64,000 bases of DNA from positions 2,289,001-2,353,000 of the forward strand of contig NZ_CP136856.1 of the NCBI RefSeq assembly GCF_033807535.1. The letters run 5' to 3'. Positions within the stretch are counted from its first letter, which is position 1, and each line of letters begins with the position of its first letter. Position numbers and translations under genes: made by a program. Below, in pieces: positions 8,524-18,266 of this stretch. The notes beneath the pieces are model-generated. The model was given only the letters and a program-made list of their open reading frames with translations. It ran no database searches and was not told where the DNA came from. Origin of the DNA: Oceanisphaera sp. IT1-181 (GTDB lineage: Bacteria; Pseudomonadota; Gammaproteobacteria; Enterobacterales; Aeromonadaceae).

Positions 8524-9246
8524 CTAGCCTTGCCAAACGTGTAATTTGGCCCGCAAACGGTGCATGGCTTGACTATGTATTTGACTGACCCGAGACTCGC
8601 TCACGTCAAGAATTTGACCAATGTCTTTTAAGTTAAGCTCTTCATCATAATACAAAGACAATACCAAAGCTTCTCGCTCAGGCAAGGTCTTAATGTGTTG
8701 CGATAAGGCTTGTTGAAAACGCTGTTTGGCCATGTCTTCAAACGGATTACCCACATGTTGACTCAGCTCTACTTTGCCATCGATGCCGGTTTCAAATTCA
8801 TCCATTTCTAAGATTTTGCCATTGCTGGTATCGAGCAACATGGCATTGTACACCTCCATGCTCACGCCCAGCTCGTCGGCTACTTCGCGATCGCTGGCAT
8901 TGCGCCCTTCACGGCGTTGCACTGTATTGATGGCGGCGGCCACTTCGCGACTGTTTTTATGTACCGAACGGGGCACCCAGTCGCCACGGCGAATTTCATC
9001 CAGCATGGCACCGCGAATACGAATGCCGGCAAAGGTTTCAAAGCTCGCCCCTTTAGTGGCGTCAAAATTACGGGTCGCCTCTAATAAGCCCACCATGCCC
9101 GATTGGATCAAGTCATCCAACAGCACGCTATCTGGCAAACGCGCCAACAAATGGTGCGCGATGCGCCTCACTAAGCCCGCATGGCGCTCCACCAATTGGT
9201 TGCCTTGTTGTCTGGCGTACACCAGTGCTTTATTCGCTCCTGACAT
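8524..9246 (-). CDS. fliA: Flagellar sigma factor FliA (sigma-28)
   Basis: The 240-aa sigma-70-family factor has region 2 (LLDDLIQSGMVGLLEATRNFD and FETFAGIRIRGAMLDEIR), region 3 (DREVADELGVS) and region 4 (ALVLSLYYDEELNLKDIGQILDVSESRVSQIHSQAM split across the helix-turn-helix). It directs transcription of late genes such as flagellin, flgM and the cheY operon. Its start overlaps the flhG 3' end by 17 bp. It is inhibited by FlgM, encoded at 61676-61996. Confidence 0.97.
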   Translation of the reverse strand: MSGANKALVYARQQGNQLVERHAGLVRRIAHHLLARLPDSVLLDDLIQSGMVGLLEATRNFDATKGASFETFAGIRIRGAMLDEIRRGDWVPRSVHKNSREVAAAINTVQRREGRNASDREVADELGVSMEVYNAMLLDTSNGKILEMDEFETGIDGKVELSQHVGNPFEDMAKQRFQQALSQHIKTLPEREALVLSLYYDEELNLKDIGQILDVSESRVSQIHSQAMHRLRAKLHVWQG

Positions 9247-10114
9247 CTGTCTCTGCCACCGGCGGTTTTAATAGATTTTCGATGAAAAATTGCAAATGGC
9301 CTCCTGCACGCTCGGGGGCTGGCCAACTGATGGCTTTACTGGCCAACTGCTTAATGGCCATGGCCGACGGAGAAGTAGGATATTGATTAACCACCAAGGT
9401 TTGGCGGCGCACCGCTAACCGTAAGTTGCCATCAAAGGGCACACAGGCCACCAACTCCAGCGCCGCATCCAAGAATCTGTCGGTCACGCGGGTGAGCTTG
9501 GCAAACAATTCTTGGCCTTCGCGCTGACTGCGCACCATATTAGCGACGATTTTAAAACGAAATACCCCGTAATCCCGGGATAAGATCTTGATCAAGGCAT
9601 AGGCGTCGGTAATAGAGGTGGGCTCATCGCACACGATCACCACTACCTCTTGGGCGGCGCGAGAAAAGCTCAGTACCATGTCCGAGATACCGGCTGCCGT
9701 ATCGACCAATAAAATATCGATGGGCGTTTTCATCTCGCTAAAAGCACGAATTAAGCTCACATGCTCCAGCGGCGACAATTCAGTCATCGACTGATTGCCC
9801 GAGGTAGCCGGAATAATCATCATGCCTTGCGGGCCTTCGACTAATACCTCATCAAGGCTGCACTCGCCGCGCAATACGTGTGATAAATTGCGCGTCACCC
9901 GAATGCCCAGCAACACATCGACGTTGGCCAGACCTAAGTCCGCATCCAACACCATCACCTTTTTGCCTTGAGCCGCCATGGCCGAGGCCATATTAAGGGC
10001 GATATTGGTTTTGCCCACACCACCTTTGCCGCCGGTGACCGAAATAACCTGTACTCTGCTGGTTTTTTGCATAAGCCGCAGTCCACTTGCCTGGTCTTGA
10101 AACCAATTATTCAT
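9230..10114 (-). CDS. flhG: Flagellar number regulator FlhG/FleN (MinD-like ATPase)
   Basis: This MinD/ParA-type ATPase has Walker A GGKGGVGKTN, a signature DADLGLANVD and IDILLVDTAAGISD. FlhG/FleN limits flagellar number at the pole by acting on FlhF and FlrA/FleQ. I place the start at the ATG at 10114 (MNNWFQDQASGLR), giving 294 aa. That ATG overlaps the flhF stop by 8 bp, and DQASGLR is the usual FlhG N-terminal motif. An in-frame ATG at 10135 would add seven residues lying wholly inside flhF. Confidence 0.94.
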   Translation of the reverse strand: MNNWFQDQASGLRLMQKTSRVQVISVTGGKGGVGKTNIALNMASAMAAQGKKVMVLDADLGLANVDVLLGIRVTRNLSHVLRGECSLDEVLVEGPQGMMIIPATSGNQSMTELSPLEHVSLIRAFSEMKTPIDILLVDTAAGISDMVLSFSRAAQEVVVIVCDEPTSITDAYALIKILSRDYGVFRFKIVANMVRSQREGQELFAKLTRVTDRFLDAALELVACVPFDGNLRLAVRRQTLVVNQYPTSPSAMAIKQLASKAISWPAPERAGGHLQFFIENLLKPPVAETDVRSE

Positions 10115-11660
10115 AAAAACGCCCATCCCCTTCATCGGACTCTGAAGATTCCCAGTAGTAGGGTTCTTCTCGACGCTGTTCTACGCTGCCTAATGCCTGC
10201 TTGACCAACTCTTGTCCGTTGGCCAACCGCAAGTCTTCTGGCACCCGCTGCCCGTCTGTGATGTAGCTAATGGGCAAGCTATTTTGAATGCTGATATCTA
10301 ATACATCGCCCAGCGACAAACTCTCATCTAACTTGGTGAGAATGCAGCCCGCGAGCGGAATACGACGAAAATGATCCACCGCCTCCTGTAATACTCGCCG
10401 CTGCGCCGTGGCCGGCAACACTAAATAGTTACGAATTTTGATTTGCTTATCACCCACTAGGGTGTCGAGTTGCTCGTTTAAGCGTAAGTCGCGCTGGCCC
10501 ATGCCCGCGGTGTCAATCAGCACTAAACGCCGATGACGCAGCTGATACAAAGTTTGCGCCAATTCTTGATAAGTGCGCGCTTGCTTCACTACCACGCCCA
10601 TGATGCGACCATAGGTCTGCAACTGCTCGTGGGCACCAATGCGATAGTGATCCGTGGTGATCAGCGCAATTTGGTCGGCGCCATAACGGGCGGCAAAGCG
10701 GGCCGCCAGCTTGGCGATGGTAGTGGTTTTACCCACGCCGGTAGGCCCAAGCAGTGCCACGGCACCGCCTTGACGTAATATTTCATCTTCACCGGTCAGC
10801 AATTGCTGATTAAGCGCGGTTTCAATCTGGCTCCACGCTTCATGAGCCGGCGCTTGGTCGTTAATGCGCATCGCTAATTGATCCGCAAAGCCATCGCTGA
10901 AACCCAGCTCGTTGAGTTGCTTGATGATCATCGCGCGCACCGGCTCTCGGCGCTCCACTTCTTGCCACATTAGCCCTGAAACTTGGTGTTCAAGTAAACG
11001 ACGAATGCTGGCAATTTCTTGGCGCATGCCCTGCAGTTCTTTGTCTTTGGCGGATTCTTTACGCTTATGTTCGCGACTGTCATGCAATTGAGGCTGAGCT
11101 GAGGAGAGGGGCTGACTCAAGGTTGGCTCGCGACGGCCTTCAGCTCGTGCTGCACCTCGGCCCTCACGTCGACCATAGCCGGCGGCTTGGCTGTCTAACG
11201 CGCGGCGATCGGCTAACGAATTATCTAATGCATCACGCCCGGTGCTACGAGCTGTCTCGCGCTCGGCATAGCGTCCTTCTTCGCGCCCTGCTCTCAGTCC
11301 TGCCGTTAGCACAGACTCAGTTGTCAATCGCGGATCATTCCAGTCCACTTGCTCGGCTAAAGTTTGTGGCGAAGGCACTTGGCGGCCGCGCATCAGCAAC
11401 GACTGCAAGGTTTCCGCTTGCTGCTGATCATTCAAAGGGGGGACAAATTGACGCGCATGTGACGATATTTTGACATTATCATCATGCAACGGCCGTTGCA
11501 GTGGCGTAACGGGAACTTCGTCGTCGTCCACCGCCGCCACTATCTCAATACCGCCGGAGACTTTTTTATTGGACATGATCACAGCATCATTGCCCAAGAC
11601 TTCTTTGACTTCGGCCAATGCAGAGCGCATATCTTTTGCAAAAAAACGTTTTATTTTCAT
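10107..11660 (-). CDS. flhF: SRP-type GTPase FlhF (polar flagellum placement)
   Basis: The 517-aa protein has an N-terminal basic segment (MKIKRFFAKDMRSALAEVKE), a long charged, Arg/Glu/Ala-rich B domain (about 110-225) and the SRP-type NG GTPase domain. G1 is GPTGVGKT (305-312), followed by DTAGMGQRD, and TKLDE lies near residue 440. FlhF marks the pole for flagellar assembly and recruits FliF. It sits in the flhA-flhF-flhG-fliA operon, 28 bp after flhA. Confidence 0.96.
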   Translation of the reverse strand: MKIKRFFAKDMRSALAEVKEVLGNDAVIMSNKKVSGGIEIVAAVDDDEVPVTPLQRPLHDDNVKISSHARQFVPPLNDQQQAETLQSLLMRGRQVPSPQTLAEQVDWNDPRLTTESVLTAGLRAGREEGRYAERETARSTGRDALDNSLADRRALDSQAAGYGRREGRGAARAEGRREPTLSQPLSSAQPQLHDSREHKRKESAKDKELQGMRQEIASIRRLLEHQVSGLMWQEVERREPVRAMIIKQLNELGFSDGFADQLAMRINDQAPAHEAWSQIETALNQQLLTGEDEILRQGGAVALLGPTGVGKTTTIAKLAARFAARYGADQIALITTDHYRIGAHEQLQTYGRIMGVVVKQARTYQELAQTLYQLRHRRLVLIDTAGMGQRDLRLNEQLDTLVGDKQIKIRNYLVLPATAQRRVLQEAVDHFRRIPLAGCILTKLDESLSLGDVLDISIQNSLPISYITDGQRVPEDLRLANGQELVKQALGSVEQRREEPYYWESSESDEGDGRFYE

Positions 11661-11688
11661 TTAGGTTTCACCTGCTTCTGCTGGCACT

Positions 11689-13797
11689 CTACTGTTGCTG
11701 GCCACCCACCGACGCCACAATGCGGATTTGACGGTCATCCGGCACTTCCTGATACGATAATACCCGCAAACTAGGAATCGTGTGTTTAACAAAGCGCGCC
11801 AAGGTGGTGCGCAACATGCCCGAGGTCAGTAATATTGCTGGCTGCCCTTCCATCTCTTGATTTGCTGCGGCCTGTGCCAAAGATTGTTGCATGCGCTCGG
11901 CCAAACCCGGCTCTATGCCGCTGCCCTGAGCGCCGCCTGCTTGTAATGAGTTCTGCAAGATTTGTTCCAACTCCGGCGCCAAGGTGATCACCGGCAGTTC
12001 CCGCTCGGTGCCGGCTATCTCTTGCACCATAAAACGGCGCAGCGCAATACGACACGCCGCTGTTAAAACTTCCGGATCCTGACTCTTGGTCGAGTACTCG
12101 GTTAAGGTCTGTAAAATAGTGCGCATATCGCGAATGGTCACCCCTTCATGGAGCAAGCTTTGCAACACTTTGGTCACCAAGCCTAAGCTCATGACATTGG
12201 GCACTAAACCCTCCACCAACTTGGGCTGATTGCGGCCCACTTGGTCAATGAGGTTTTGTACTTCTTCATGGCCCAGCAAGACAGAAGCATGGTTAGTCAG
12301 CAACTGGCTTAAATGCGTGGCCACCACGGTTGCCGCATCCACCACGGTATAGCCTAAGCTTTGCGCTTGCTCAATTTGGTCTTTGGCAATCCAAGTGGCC
12401 TCCAGATCAAAGGCTGGATCCCGGGTGTCTATGCCTTGCACCGGACCAAATACTTGGCCCGGGTTAATGGCGAGCTCTCGTTCGGGATAAATCTCCGCCG
12501 AGCCTGAACTCACGCCCATCATGGTTATTTGATATTGGTTGGGGCCAAGCTCTAAGTTGTCGCGAATATGTACCGCAGGAATTAAAAAACCCAGCTCTTG
12601 AGAGAGCTTCTTACGCACACCTTTAATGCGGCTCAGCAATTCGCCGCCTTGGGCTTGATCCACCAAGCTTATTAAGCGATAACCCACCTCTAAACCAATG
12701 GTGTCCACTTGCGCCACATCGTCCCAGCCCAGCTCTTTGACGTCTGTACTCGGTGGTGACGGTGCTAGCTCTTGCTCCACCAACTCTTGGGCCACGCGGG
12801 TATTGCGCTTAGTGGTCCACCAAGCAGCAAAGGCCGACAAGCCCCCTAGCAGCAGAAACGCAAAATGCGGCATGCCAGGCACTAACCCCATAATGATCAA
12901 GATGCCCGCAGCAATCGACAGTGCCTTAGGTTTATCAAACAGCTGGCCCAACATGGCTTCACCCATGTCTTCGCTGTTGTTTTGGCGGGTAACGATAATG
13001 GCGGCAGCAATAGAGAGCATGAGAGAGGGTATTTGTGCCACCAAGCCATCACCGATAGTGAGCAGGGTATAAATTTTTGCCGCTTCACTAAACGACAGCC
13101 CATGCTGGGCCATGCCGATAATAAAGCCGCCAATAATATTGATAAACAAAATCATAATGCCGGCAATGGCATCACCTTTTACGAACTTAGAGGCACCGTC
13201 CATGGAACCGTAAAAGTCCGCTTCTTGGGTGACTTCAGCGCGGCGACTTCTGGCTTCATCTTGGTTAATTAAGCCAGCGTTTAAGTCCGCATCAATCGCC
13301 ATTTGTTTACCTGGCATGGCATCGAGCGTAAAGCGCGCGCTCACTTCGGCAATACGGCCCGCACCCTTGGTCACCACCGCAAAGTTGATGATCATTAAGA
13401 TCAAAAACACGATTAAACCAACCGCATAGTTGCCGCCAATCACCACATTACCAAAGGCTTCAATAACGTTACCCGCGGCACCCTCGCCCATGTGCCCTTC
13501 TAACAACACCACTCGGGTTGAGGCCACGTTCAGCGCCAGCCGCAGCAAGGTCGCCACCAATAACACAGTCGGGAAAGCGGCAAAGTCCAACGGGCGTTTG
13601 CTATATACCGCCACCAATAAGATGACCAAGGCGAGAGAGATATTAAAGGAGAACAGCACATCGAGCAGCAGCGCAGGTATGGGTAACACCACCATGCCCA
13701 GTGCGGCCAACACCAATAATGGCGTGCCTATGCCCTTGCTAAACCAAGTAGACCAAGGCCCCAACTGTTGAACTTTGTCCTTAAATGCCATTACCAC
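11689..13797 (-). CDS. flhA: Flagellar type III export gate protein FlhA
   Basis: The 702-aa FHIPEP-family protein has eight hydrophobic segments in the first about 330 residues, with the conserved cytoplasmic loop FTLDAMPGKQMAIDADLNAG (FHIPEP region). The large cytoplasmic domain (about 345-702) docks export chaperones. It forms the ring of the export gate with FlhB and FliPQR. The long frame begins at GTG 13797; the ATG at 13791, giving 700 aa, may be the true start. It leads an operon behind a sigma-54 promoter. Confidence 0.96.
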   Translation of the reverse strand: MVMAFKDKVQQLGPWSTWFSKGIGTPLLVLAALGMVVLPIPALLLDVLFSFNISLALVILLVAVYSKRPLDFAAFPTVLLVATLLRLALNVASTRVVLLEGHMGEGAAGNVIEAFGNVVIGGNYAVGLIVFLILMIINFAVVTKGAGRIAEVSARFTLDAMPGKQMAIDADLNAGLINQDEARSRRAEVTQEADFYGSMDGASKFVKGDAIAGIMILFINIIGGFIIGMAQHGLSFSEAAKIYTLLTIGDGLVAQIPSLMLSIAAAIIVTRQNNSEDMGEAMLGQLFDKPKALSIAAGILIIMGLVPGMPHFAFLLLGGLSAFAAWWTTKRNTRVAQELVEQELAPSPPSTDVKELGWDDVAQVDTIGLEVGYRLISLVDQAQGGELLSRIKGVRKKLSQELGFLIPAVHIRDNLELGPNQYQITMMGVSSGSAEIYPERELAINPGQVFGPVQGIDTRDPAFDLEATWIAKDQIEQAQSLGYTVVDAATVVATHLSQLLTNHASVLLGHEEVQNLIDQVGRNQPKLVEGLVPNVMSLGLVTKVLQSLLHEGVTIRDMRTILQTLTEYSTKSQDPEVLTAACRIALRRFMVQEIAGTERELPVITLAPELEQILQNSLQAGGAQGSGIEPGLAERMQQSLAQAAANQEMEGQPAILLTSGMLRTTLARFVKHTIPSLRVLSYQEVPDDRQIRIVASVGGQQQ

Positions 13798-13830
13798 TAA
13801 CTTGTCACCAAAGAGAGATAGCGATAACTA

Positions 13831-13846
13831 TGCAAGAATTGAGCCA
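13831..13846 (-). promoter_or_regulatory. Sigma-54 promoter for flhA-flhF-flhG-fliA
   Basis: The minus strand reads TGGCTCAATTCTTGCA. This matches TGGCAC-N5-TTGCA with one change in the -24 box and correct GG-to-GC spacing. It lies 34 bp upstream of the flhA frame and would be activated by FlrA or FlrC. It places fliA in a sigma-54 class, as in vibrios. Confidence 0.75.
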
Positions 13847-13866
13847 AACAAAAAACGCCGTACCCC

Positions 13867-14280
13867 GTAGCCGCTCCTTCTTTTAAACAAAGAGTATTCG
13901 CCGGGCCAGCGCAGCTGGATTAGTTTAAGACCAATATCAAGAACCAAACCGCGCCGAATAAATTGGCGCCTACAAACCACGCTCCCTGTAGCCGGCAATT
14001 TATTCGCCGGGCCAGCGTAGCTGGATTGGTTTAAGACCAGGATTAAGAACCAAACCGCGCCGAATAAATTGGCGCCTACAAACCACGCTCCCTGTAGCCG
14101 GCAATTTATTCGCCGGGCCAGCGTAGCTGGATTGGTTTAAGACCAGGATCAAGAACCAAACCGCGCCGAATAAATTGGCGCCTACAAACCACGCTCCCTG
14201 TAGCCATCAATTTATTCGCCGGGCCAGCGTGGCTGGATAGATTTAAGAAAAGATCCTGATGGGCATCAGGATGACGGCAA
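13867..14280. repeat. 106-bp tandem hairpin repeats (family B), flhA-flhB gap
   Basis: The 504-bp gap contains a 121-bp variant starting at 13867, then copies starting at 13988, 14094 and 14200 with a period of exactly 106 bp; the last is truncated. Each unit is a long hairpin: GTAGCCGGCAATTTATTCG at the left pairs imperfectly with CGAATAAATTGGCGCCTAC at the right, with GGGCCAGCGTAGCTGG inside. The array ends in a family A half element (14254-14280). No gene is seen. Confidence 0.85.
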
Positions 14281-14301
14281 AAAAGGCGCTTACCGCTGCC
14301 T

Positions 14302-15447
14302 TTACAAAGGCCTATCCGCTTTAAACTCGTCAGGGATCGGCAGGTCGTCTTTTAGGGCGGTGGGTTTTCGGCCTTGGCCTTTGCGCCAGTTATTTAACTG
14401 AAACACGTAAGCTAATACTTGGGCGACCGCCACAAACAGGCCATCAGGAATTTCGCCATCCACCTTAGTGGAGAAATAAATGGCCCGTGTCAGCGCTGGC
14501 GACGAAATCACCGGTATTTCGTATTCACGGGCAATTTCGCGAATTTTTAATGCCACTTCATCGAGGCCTTTGGCTACCACTTTAGGGGCGGCACCTGGGG
14601 TAAATTTGTCGTAACGCAGTGCCACCGAGAAATGGGTCGGGTTGACCACTACTACGTCTGCATCGGGCACATCACCCATCATGCGCCGGTTGGCCATTTC
14701 TTGCTGCAGGCGTCTGATACGCCCTTTTACTTCCGGCTTACCTTCACTGTTTTTATATTCGTCTTTGATTTCTTGCAGCGTCATCTTCAGCTGGCGCGTG
14801 TGGTTCCATATTTGAAACGGCACGTCTATGGCTACAATCGGCAACAGGGCCAAACACAGTACTAGTCCCATGTTTAACACCAGATCCGTGGCCTCTACCA
14901 TGGCCGCGGGTAAGCTCTCATTGCTGAGGCGTAAAATATTATCGAATTGCCCCCACAGCACCGCAACGGCAAGCGTGGCAATAAACACCACCTTGGCAAT
15001 TGATTTGAGCAATTCCACCATAGCTTGCACGCCAAACATGCGCTTTAAGCCTTTGGCAGGGCTCATTTTATTTAGCTTGGGCATCATGGCTTGGGTGCTA
15101 AAGTTAATGCCGCCCAGCAAGCTGTTGCCCACTAACGCGGCCACCAACACAATGGCGAACAGCCCGAGCAAGGGCCACGTTAGGGCCAATATGGAGTCCC
15201 GAAACGCCGGCATCATGGAGTCAGGATCGAATAAGACCGCCCGCTCCACAGAAAAGTTAGCTTTAAAGACTTTAAACAGCGCCACGGTCAGCGCATCGCC
15301 GACCATGATTAAGCCAAAGGCACCGCTCAATAATACCGCCGCCGTGCCTAGCTCTTTAGAGCGGGGAATTTGACCTTTTTCTCGGGCTTGGCGTAGCCGT
15401 TGCTCCGTAGGGAGTTCCGTTTTTTCCTGACCATCGGATTCTGCCAT
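14302..15447 (-). CDS. flhB: Flagellar export switch protein FlhB
   Basis: The 381-aa protein has four membrane segments (about 32-60, 88-115, 143-165, 185-210) and a cytoplasmic domain. The autocleavage motif NPTH is at 269-272. FlhB switches export from rod/hook to filament substrates after FliK reports hook length. The start is immediately after the fliR stop. Confidence 0.96.
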   Translation of the reverse strand: MAESDGQEKTELPTEQRLRQAREKGQIPRSKELGTAAVLLSGAFGLIMVGDALTVALFKVFKANFSVERAVLFDPDSMMPAFRDSILALTWPLLGLFAIVLVAALVGNSLLGGINFSTQAMMPKLNKMSPAKGLKRMFGVQAMVELLKSIAKVVFIATLAVAVLWGQFDNILRLSNESLPAAMVEATDLVLNMGLVLCLALLPIVAIDVPFQIWNHTRQLKMTLQEIKDEYKNSEGKPEVKGRIRRLQQEMANRRMMGDVPDADVVVVNPTHFSVALRYDKFTPGAAPKVVAKGLDEVALKIREIAREYEIPVISSPALTRAIYFSTKVDGEIPDGLFVAVAQVLAYVFQLNNWRKGQGRKPTALKDDLPIPDEFKADRPL

Positions 15448-16236
15448 TTAGCCCCCTTCACAGGTAAGCAGCAAGGTGTCGCACATCACCAATTGGATGC
15501 GATGCCACTGGTTTTCAAAGTGGCCTAAGAAGCCACCCAGCGTCAGCCATAAAATAAATAAGCCACACACCATGCTCACGGCAAAACCAATACTAAAAAT
15601 ATTCAGCTGCGGTGCGGCACGGGTCATAATGCCAAAGGTGAAGTTAATCAGTAGCATAGCCACGATTGCCGACAGCGACATGGCCACCGCCGCATAAAAC
15701 AGCATCGTCAGCAGGCCGGCCAATTGCTGCCAACTGGCCACGCTGATGCCACTCATGGACACGGGCAGCGTTTCAAAGCTCATCACTATGGCTTCAATCA
15801 TCACCAAATGGCCATTGAGCGCTAAAAACAGCAAGGTGCCCAGCATCAAATACAGCTGACCGACCACGGGCGTGGACTGGCCGTTAAGCGGATCCACCAT
15901 GGAGGCAAAACCCAAACTGGTTTGCATGGCGATCACTTGGCCGCCGGTCACGAAGGCCTGCACTAAAAACTGCGAGAGTAAGCCAATCGCGGCGCCAATC
16001 AGCACCTGCTGAGCGGTGATCAAAAAGCCACCAATAGAGAACAGCGCCACATCTGGCATCACCGGTAATACCGGGGCTACGGCTATGGTAATGGCCACCG
16101 CCAGTAACAGTCGGTTAAACATAGGTGTCAGGTTGGCGCCAAACATCACCATGGTCATCATCATGCCGGCGATCCGGCACAGCGGCCATAAATAGCTAGC
16201 CAGCCACAGCAATATTTGATCAGTGGAAAAATTCAC
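15448..16236 (-). CDS. fliR: Flagellar export gate protein FliR
   Basis: The 262-aa, very hydrophobic protein has about six membrane segments and contains MVDPLNGQSTPVVGQLYLML, a conserved FliR stretch. It joins FliP5-FliQ4-FliR1 in the export gate. It abuts flhB, but 576 bp of repeats separate it from fliQ, with which it is normally contiguous. Either read-through across the array or a local promoter is needed; I see no clear promoter. Confidence 0.94.
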   Translation of the reverse strand: MNFSTDQILLWLASYLWPLCRIAGMMMTMVMFGANLTPMFNRLLLAVAITIAVAPVLPVMPDVALFSIGGFLITAQQVLIGAAIGLLSQFLVQAFVTGGQVIAMQTSLGFASMVDPLNGQSTPVVGQLYLMLGTLLFLALNGHLVMIEAIVMSFETLPVSMSGISVASWQQLAGLLTMLFYAAVAMSLSAIVAMLLINFTFGIMTRAAPQLNIFSIGFAVSMVCGLFILWLTLGGFLGHFENQWHRIQLVMCDTLLLTCEGG

Positions 16237-16325
16237 GCGGTTCCTTTAACTATGGTGAAGGGTGAAGCGAACGAGATAACACCAAGCCCTCAATCAAAAA
16301 TCTTGGGTATTGAAGCTGAACGTTT

Positions 16326-16745
16326 AAACCGTTCCGCCTGGGTTGAAATGCGAGAACAAGTGTTCGCCTACTAAACCACAACAAGATCCTGACGTGCAGC
16401 AGGATGACGGCATAAACAAAACACATCACTTTTCTTGGCCATCTTACCGGACTCGCTCCGGTATCTCGCTCTTGGCATTAAAGCCAAACAAGATCCTGAC
16501 GTGCGTCAGGATGATGGCAGAAACAAAACACATCACTTTTCTTGGCCGTCTTACCGGACTCGCTCCGGTATCTCGCTCTTGGCATTAAAGCCAAACAAGA
16601 TCCTGACGTGCGTCAGGATGATGGCAGAAACAAAACACATCACTTTTCTTGGCCATCTTACCGGACTCGCTCCGGTATCTCGCTCTTGGCATTAAAGCCA
16701 AACAAGATCCTGACGTGCGCCAGGATGACGGCATAAACAAAAACA
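16326..16745. repeat. Repeat array in fliR-fliQ gap (107-bp tandem, family A)
   Basis: The gap 16237-16812 holds one family F hairpin (about 16326-16373), one family A half element (16383-16412) and three tandem copies of a 107-bp unit (TTACCGGACTCGC at 16444, 16551 and 16658). Each unit carries both family A arms, ACCGGA-N5-TCCGGT and CCTGAC-N4-GTCAGG. Short open frames on the plus strand here are products of the repetition and not genes. Confidence 0.88.
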
Positions 16746-16812
16746 CCGCCGCCATTTTTTAAGGTTTAGGTGCTCCCCTCACTCTTTACGCCTAACCCTT
16801 CACGCCTTTCGG

Positions 16813-17082
16813 CTAACCTATCACCTGCGGTATTTGTTCGATTATCTCGTAGAAGAAGTCCATTAACATGCCAAAGCCCCAGTGGGCGCCAACGGCCAGT
16901 CCGCCTAGAGTCACTAATAAGCGGGGTAAGAAGCTTAAGGTTTGTTCGTTAATGGAGGTGGCGGCCTGAAATACCGCCACCGTTAAACCGACAGCGAGGC
17001 TGGGTAAGATTACCGCCGATACCAATACCGTTACTAGCCACAGGGCGCTGCGAAAGATATCGACGAATACTTCTGGGCTCAT
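16813..17082 (-). CDS. fliQ: Flagellar export gate protein FliQ
   Basis: The 89-aa protein has two membrane helices (about 12-38 and 52-76) and the start MSPEVFVDIFRSALW typical of FliQ. It is part of the FliPQR gate. It begins directly after fliP and is followed by a repeat array instead of fliR. Confidence 0.95.
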   Translation of the reverse strand: MSPEVFVDIFRSALWLVTVLVSAVILPSLAVGLTVAVFQAATSINEQTLSFLPRLLVTLGGLAVGAHWGFGMLMDFFYEIIEQIPQVIG

Positions 17083-17895
17083 TTATCCGGCTCCTAAGCC
17101 AAAGCTGTTGGCCAGTGTCCCCATAATTAGGCTCCAGCCATCCACCAGCACAAATAGCATCAGTTTAAAGGGCAACGAAATAATCATCGGCGACAGCATC
17201 ATCATACCCATGGCCATCAAAATACTGGCCACCACTAAGTCGATCACCAAGAAAGGTAAAAACAGCATAAAACCAATCTGAAAGGCAGTTTTTAGCTCAC
17301 TGGTTACAAACGCGGGGATGATGACGCGCAGCGGCACTTCTGCTTCGCTATCTACTTGAATATTGGCGATATTAAGAAAGGTTTCCAGATCCTTAACCCG
17401 CGTTTGCGACAACATAAAATCGCGGATCGGTAACTCAGCAAACGACAACGCCTCTTTCGAGGTGATCTCTTCTGCTAAATAAGGCTGCAAGGCCGTTTCG
17501 TTCACTTTATCCAGCACCGGCGACATAATAAAAAACGACAAAAATAAGCTAATACCAATCAACACTTGGTTATTAGGGCTTTGTTGTAGACCCATAGCCT
17601 GACGTAAAATTGACAGTACTATGATGATCCGCGTGAAAGACGTCATCATAATGACGATCGCTGGCAAGAACGACAGCGCCGTCATCAGTGCTAACACTTG
17701 CAAGGTCAGGCTGTATTCTTGACTACCGTCCGCATTGGTGGTCACGGTTACCGCCGACATGCCTTGCTGAGCCATAGCAGGGGTGGCCAACAGCATAAGT
17801 AGCATTATCAGCAGTAAGACTGGCCAACTCCGTTTAAGGCGAGCAACCCCGCCACTCAAACCAGACGCTAACCCAAGGTTCATCGTGCTGCTCAT
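17083..17895 (-). CDS. fliP: Flagellar export gate protein FliP
   Basis: The 270-aa protein has an N-terminal signal-like hydrophobic segment (about 25-43), then the FliP core with MMTSFTRIIIVLSILRQAMG and four membrane segments. It forms the core of the export gate. The first about 22 residues are weakly conserved, and a start further in cannot be excluded. The annotated start overlaps the fliO stop by 4 bp. Confidence 0.95.
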   Translation of the reverse strand: MSSTMNLGLASGLSGGVARLKRSWPVLLLIMLLMLLATPAMAQQGMSAVTVTTNADGSQEYSLTLQVLALMTALSFLPAIVIMMTSFTRIIIVLSILRQAMGLQQSPNNQVLIGISLFLSFFIMSPVLDKVNETALQPYLAEEITSKEALSFAELPIRDFMLSQTRVKDLETFLNIANIQVDSEAEVPLRVIIPAFVTSELKTAFQIGFMLFLPFLVIDLVVASILMAMGMMMLSPMIISLPFKLMLFVLVDGWSLIMGTLANSFGLGAG

Positions 17896-18266
17896 TGCCC
17901 TTCCTTGGTGAGCGGCTCAGGATTGCGTTTCGCCAAAAAACTTTTCGCCTGTTCAACCACCAATGGCTGTTCTAATTTGCCCAAGTGAGAGATCTGTTGC
18001 GCAGTAACGCCCAGCAACCATTGCTCTTCGCCCACTTGCACCACTATCACCCGCTCCCGCTGGCCGAGTGCCAATGAGGCTACTATTTTCAGCTGACGGC
18101 TGCCGCCCAATAGTGCCGCACCACGCAAACGGCGCAAGATCCAGCCAAGCACTAAAATGGCACCAATCACTAATAAAGAGGATAAGGCCCATGAGTCCCA
18201 CTTAATTTCTGGCCCTTCCGCCAGCACTGCAGTAGGCAACAGCAATAAGATAAGAAATGCGCGCAT
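17892..18266 (-). CDS. fliO: Flagellar assembly protein FliO
   Basis: The 124-aa protein has a cleavable-looking N-terminal hydrophobic stretch (residues 2-16), one membrane segment (about 28-44) and a short cytoplasmic domain with LGQRERVIVVQVGEEQWLLG. FliO helps assemble FliP in the membrane. It overlaps fliP (4 bp) and touches fliN (1 bp). Confidence 0.92.
   Translation of the reverse strand: MRAFLILLLLPTAVLAEGPEIKWDSWALSSLLVIGAILVLGWILRRLRGAALLGGSRQLKIVASLALGQRERVIVVQVGEEQWLLGVTAQQISHLGKLEQPLVVEQAKSFLAKRNPEPLTKEGQ

Noticed and set aside
16343..16736. Overlapping plus-strand open frames with repeated protein text
   Set aside because: They translate the 107-bp repeat units, have no ribosome sites and show no protein family features.
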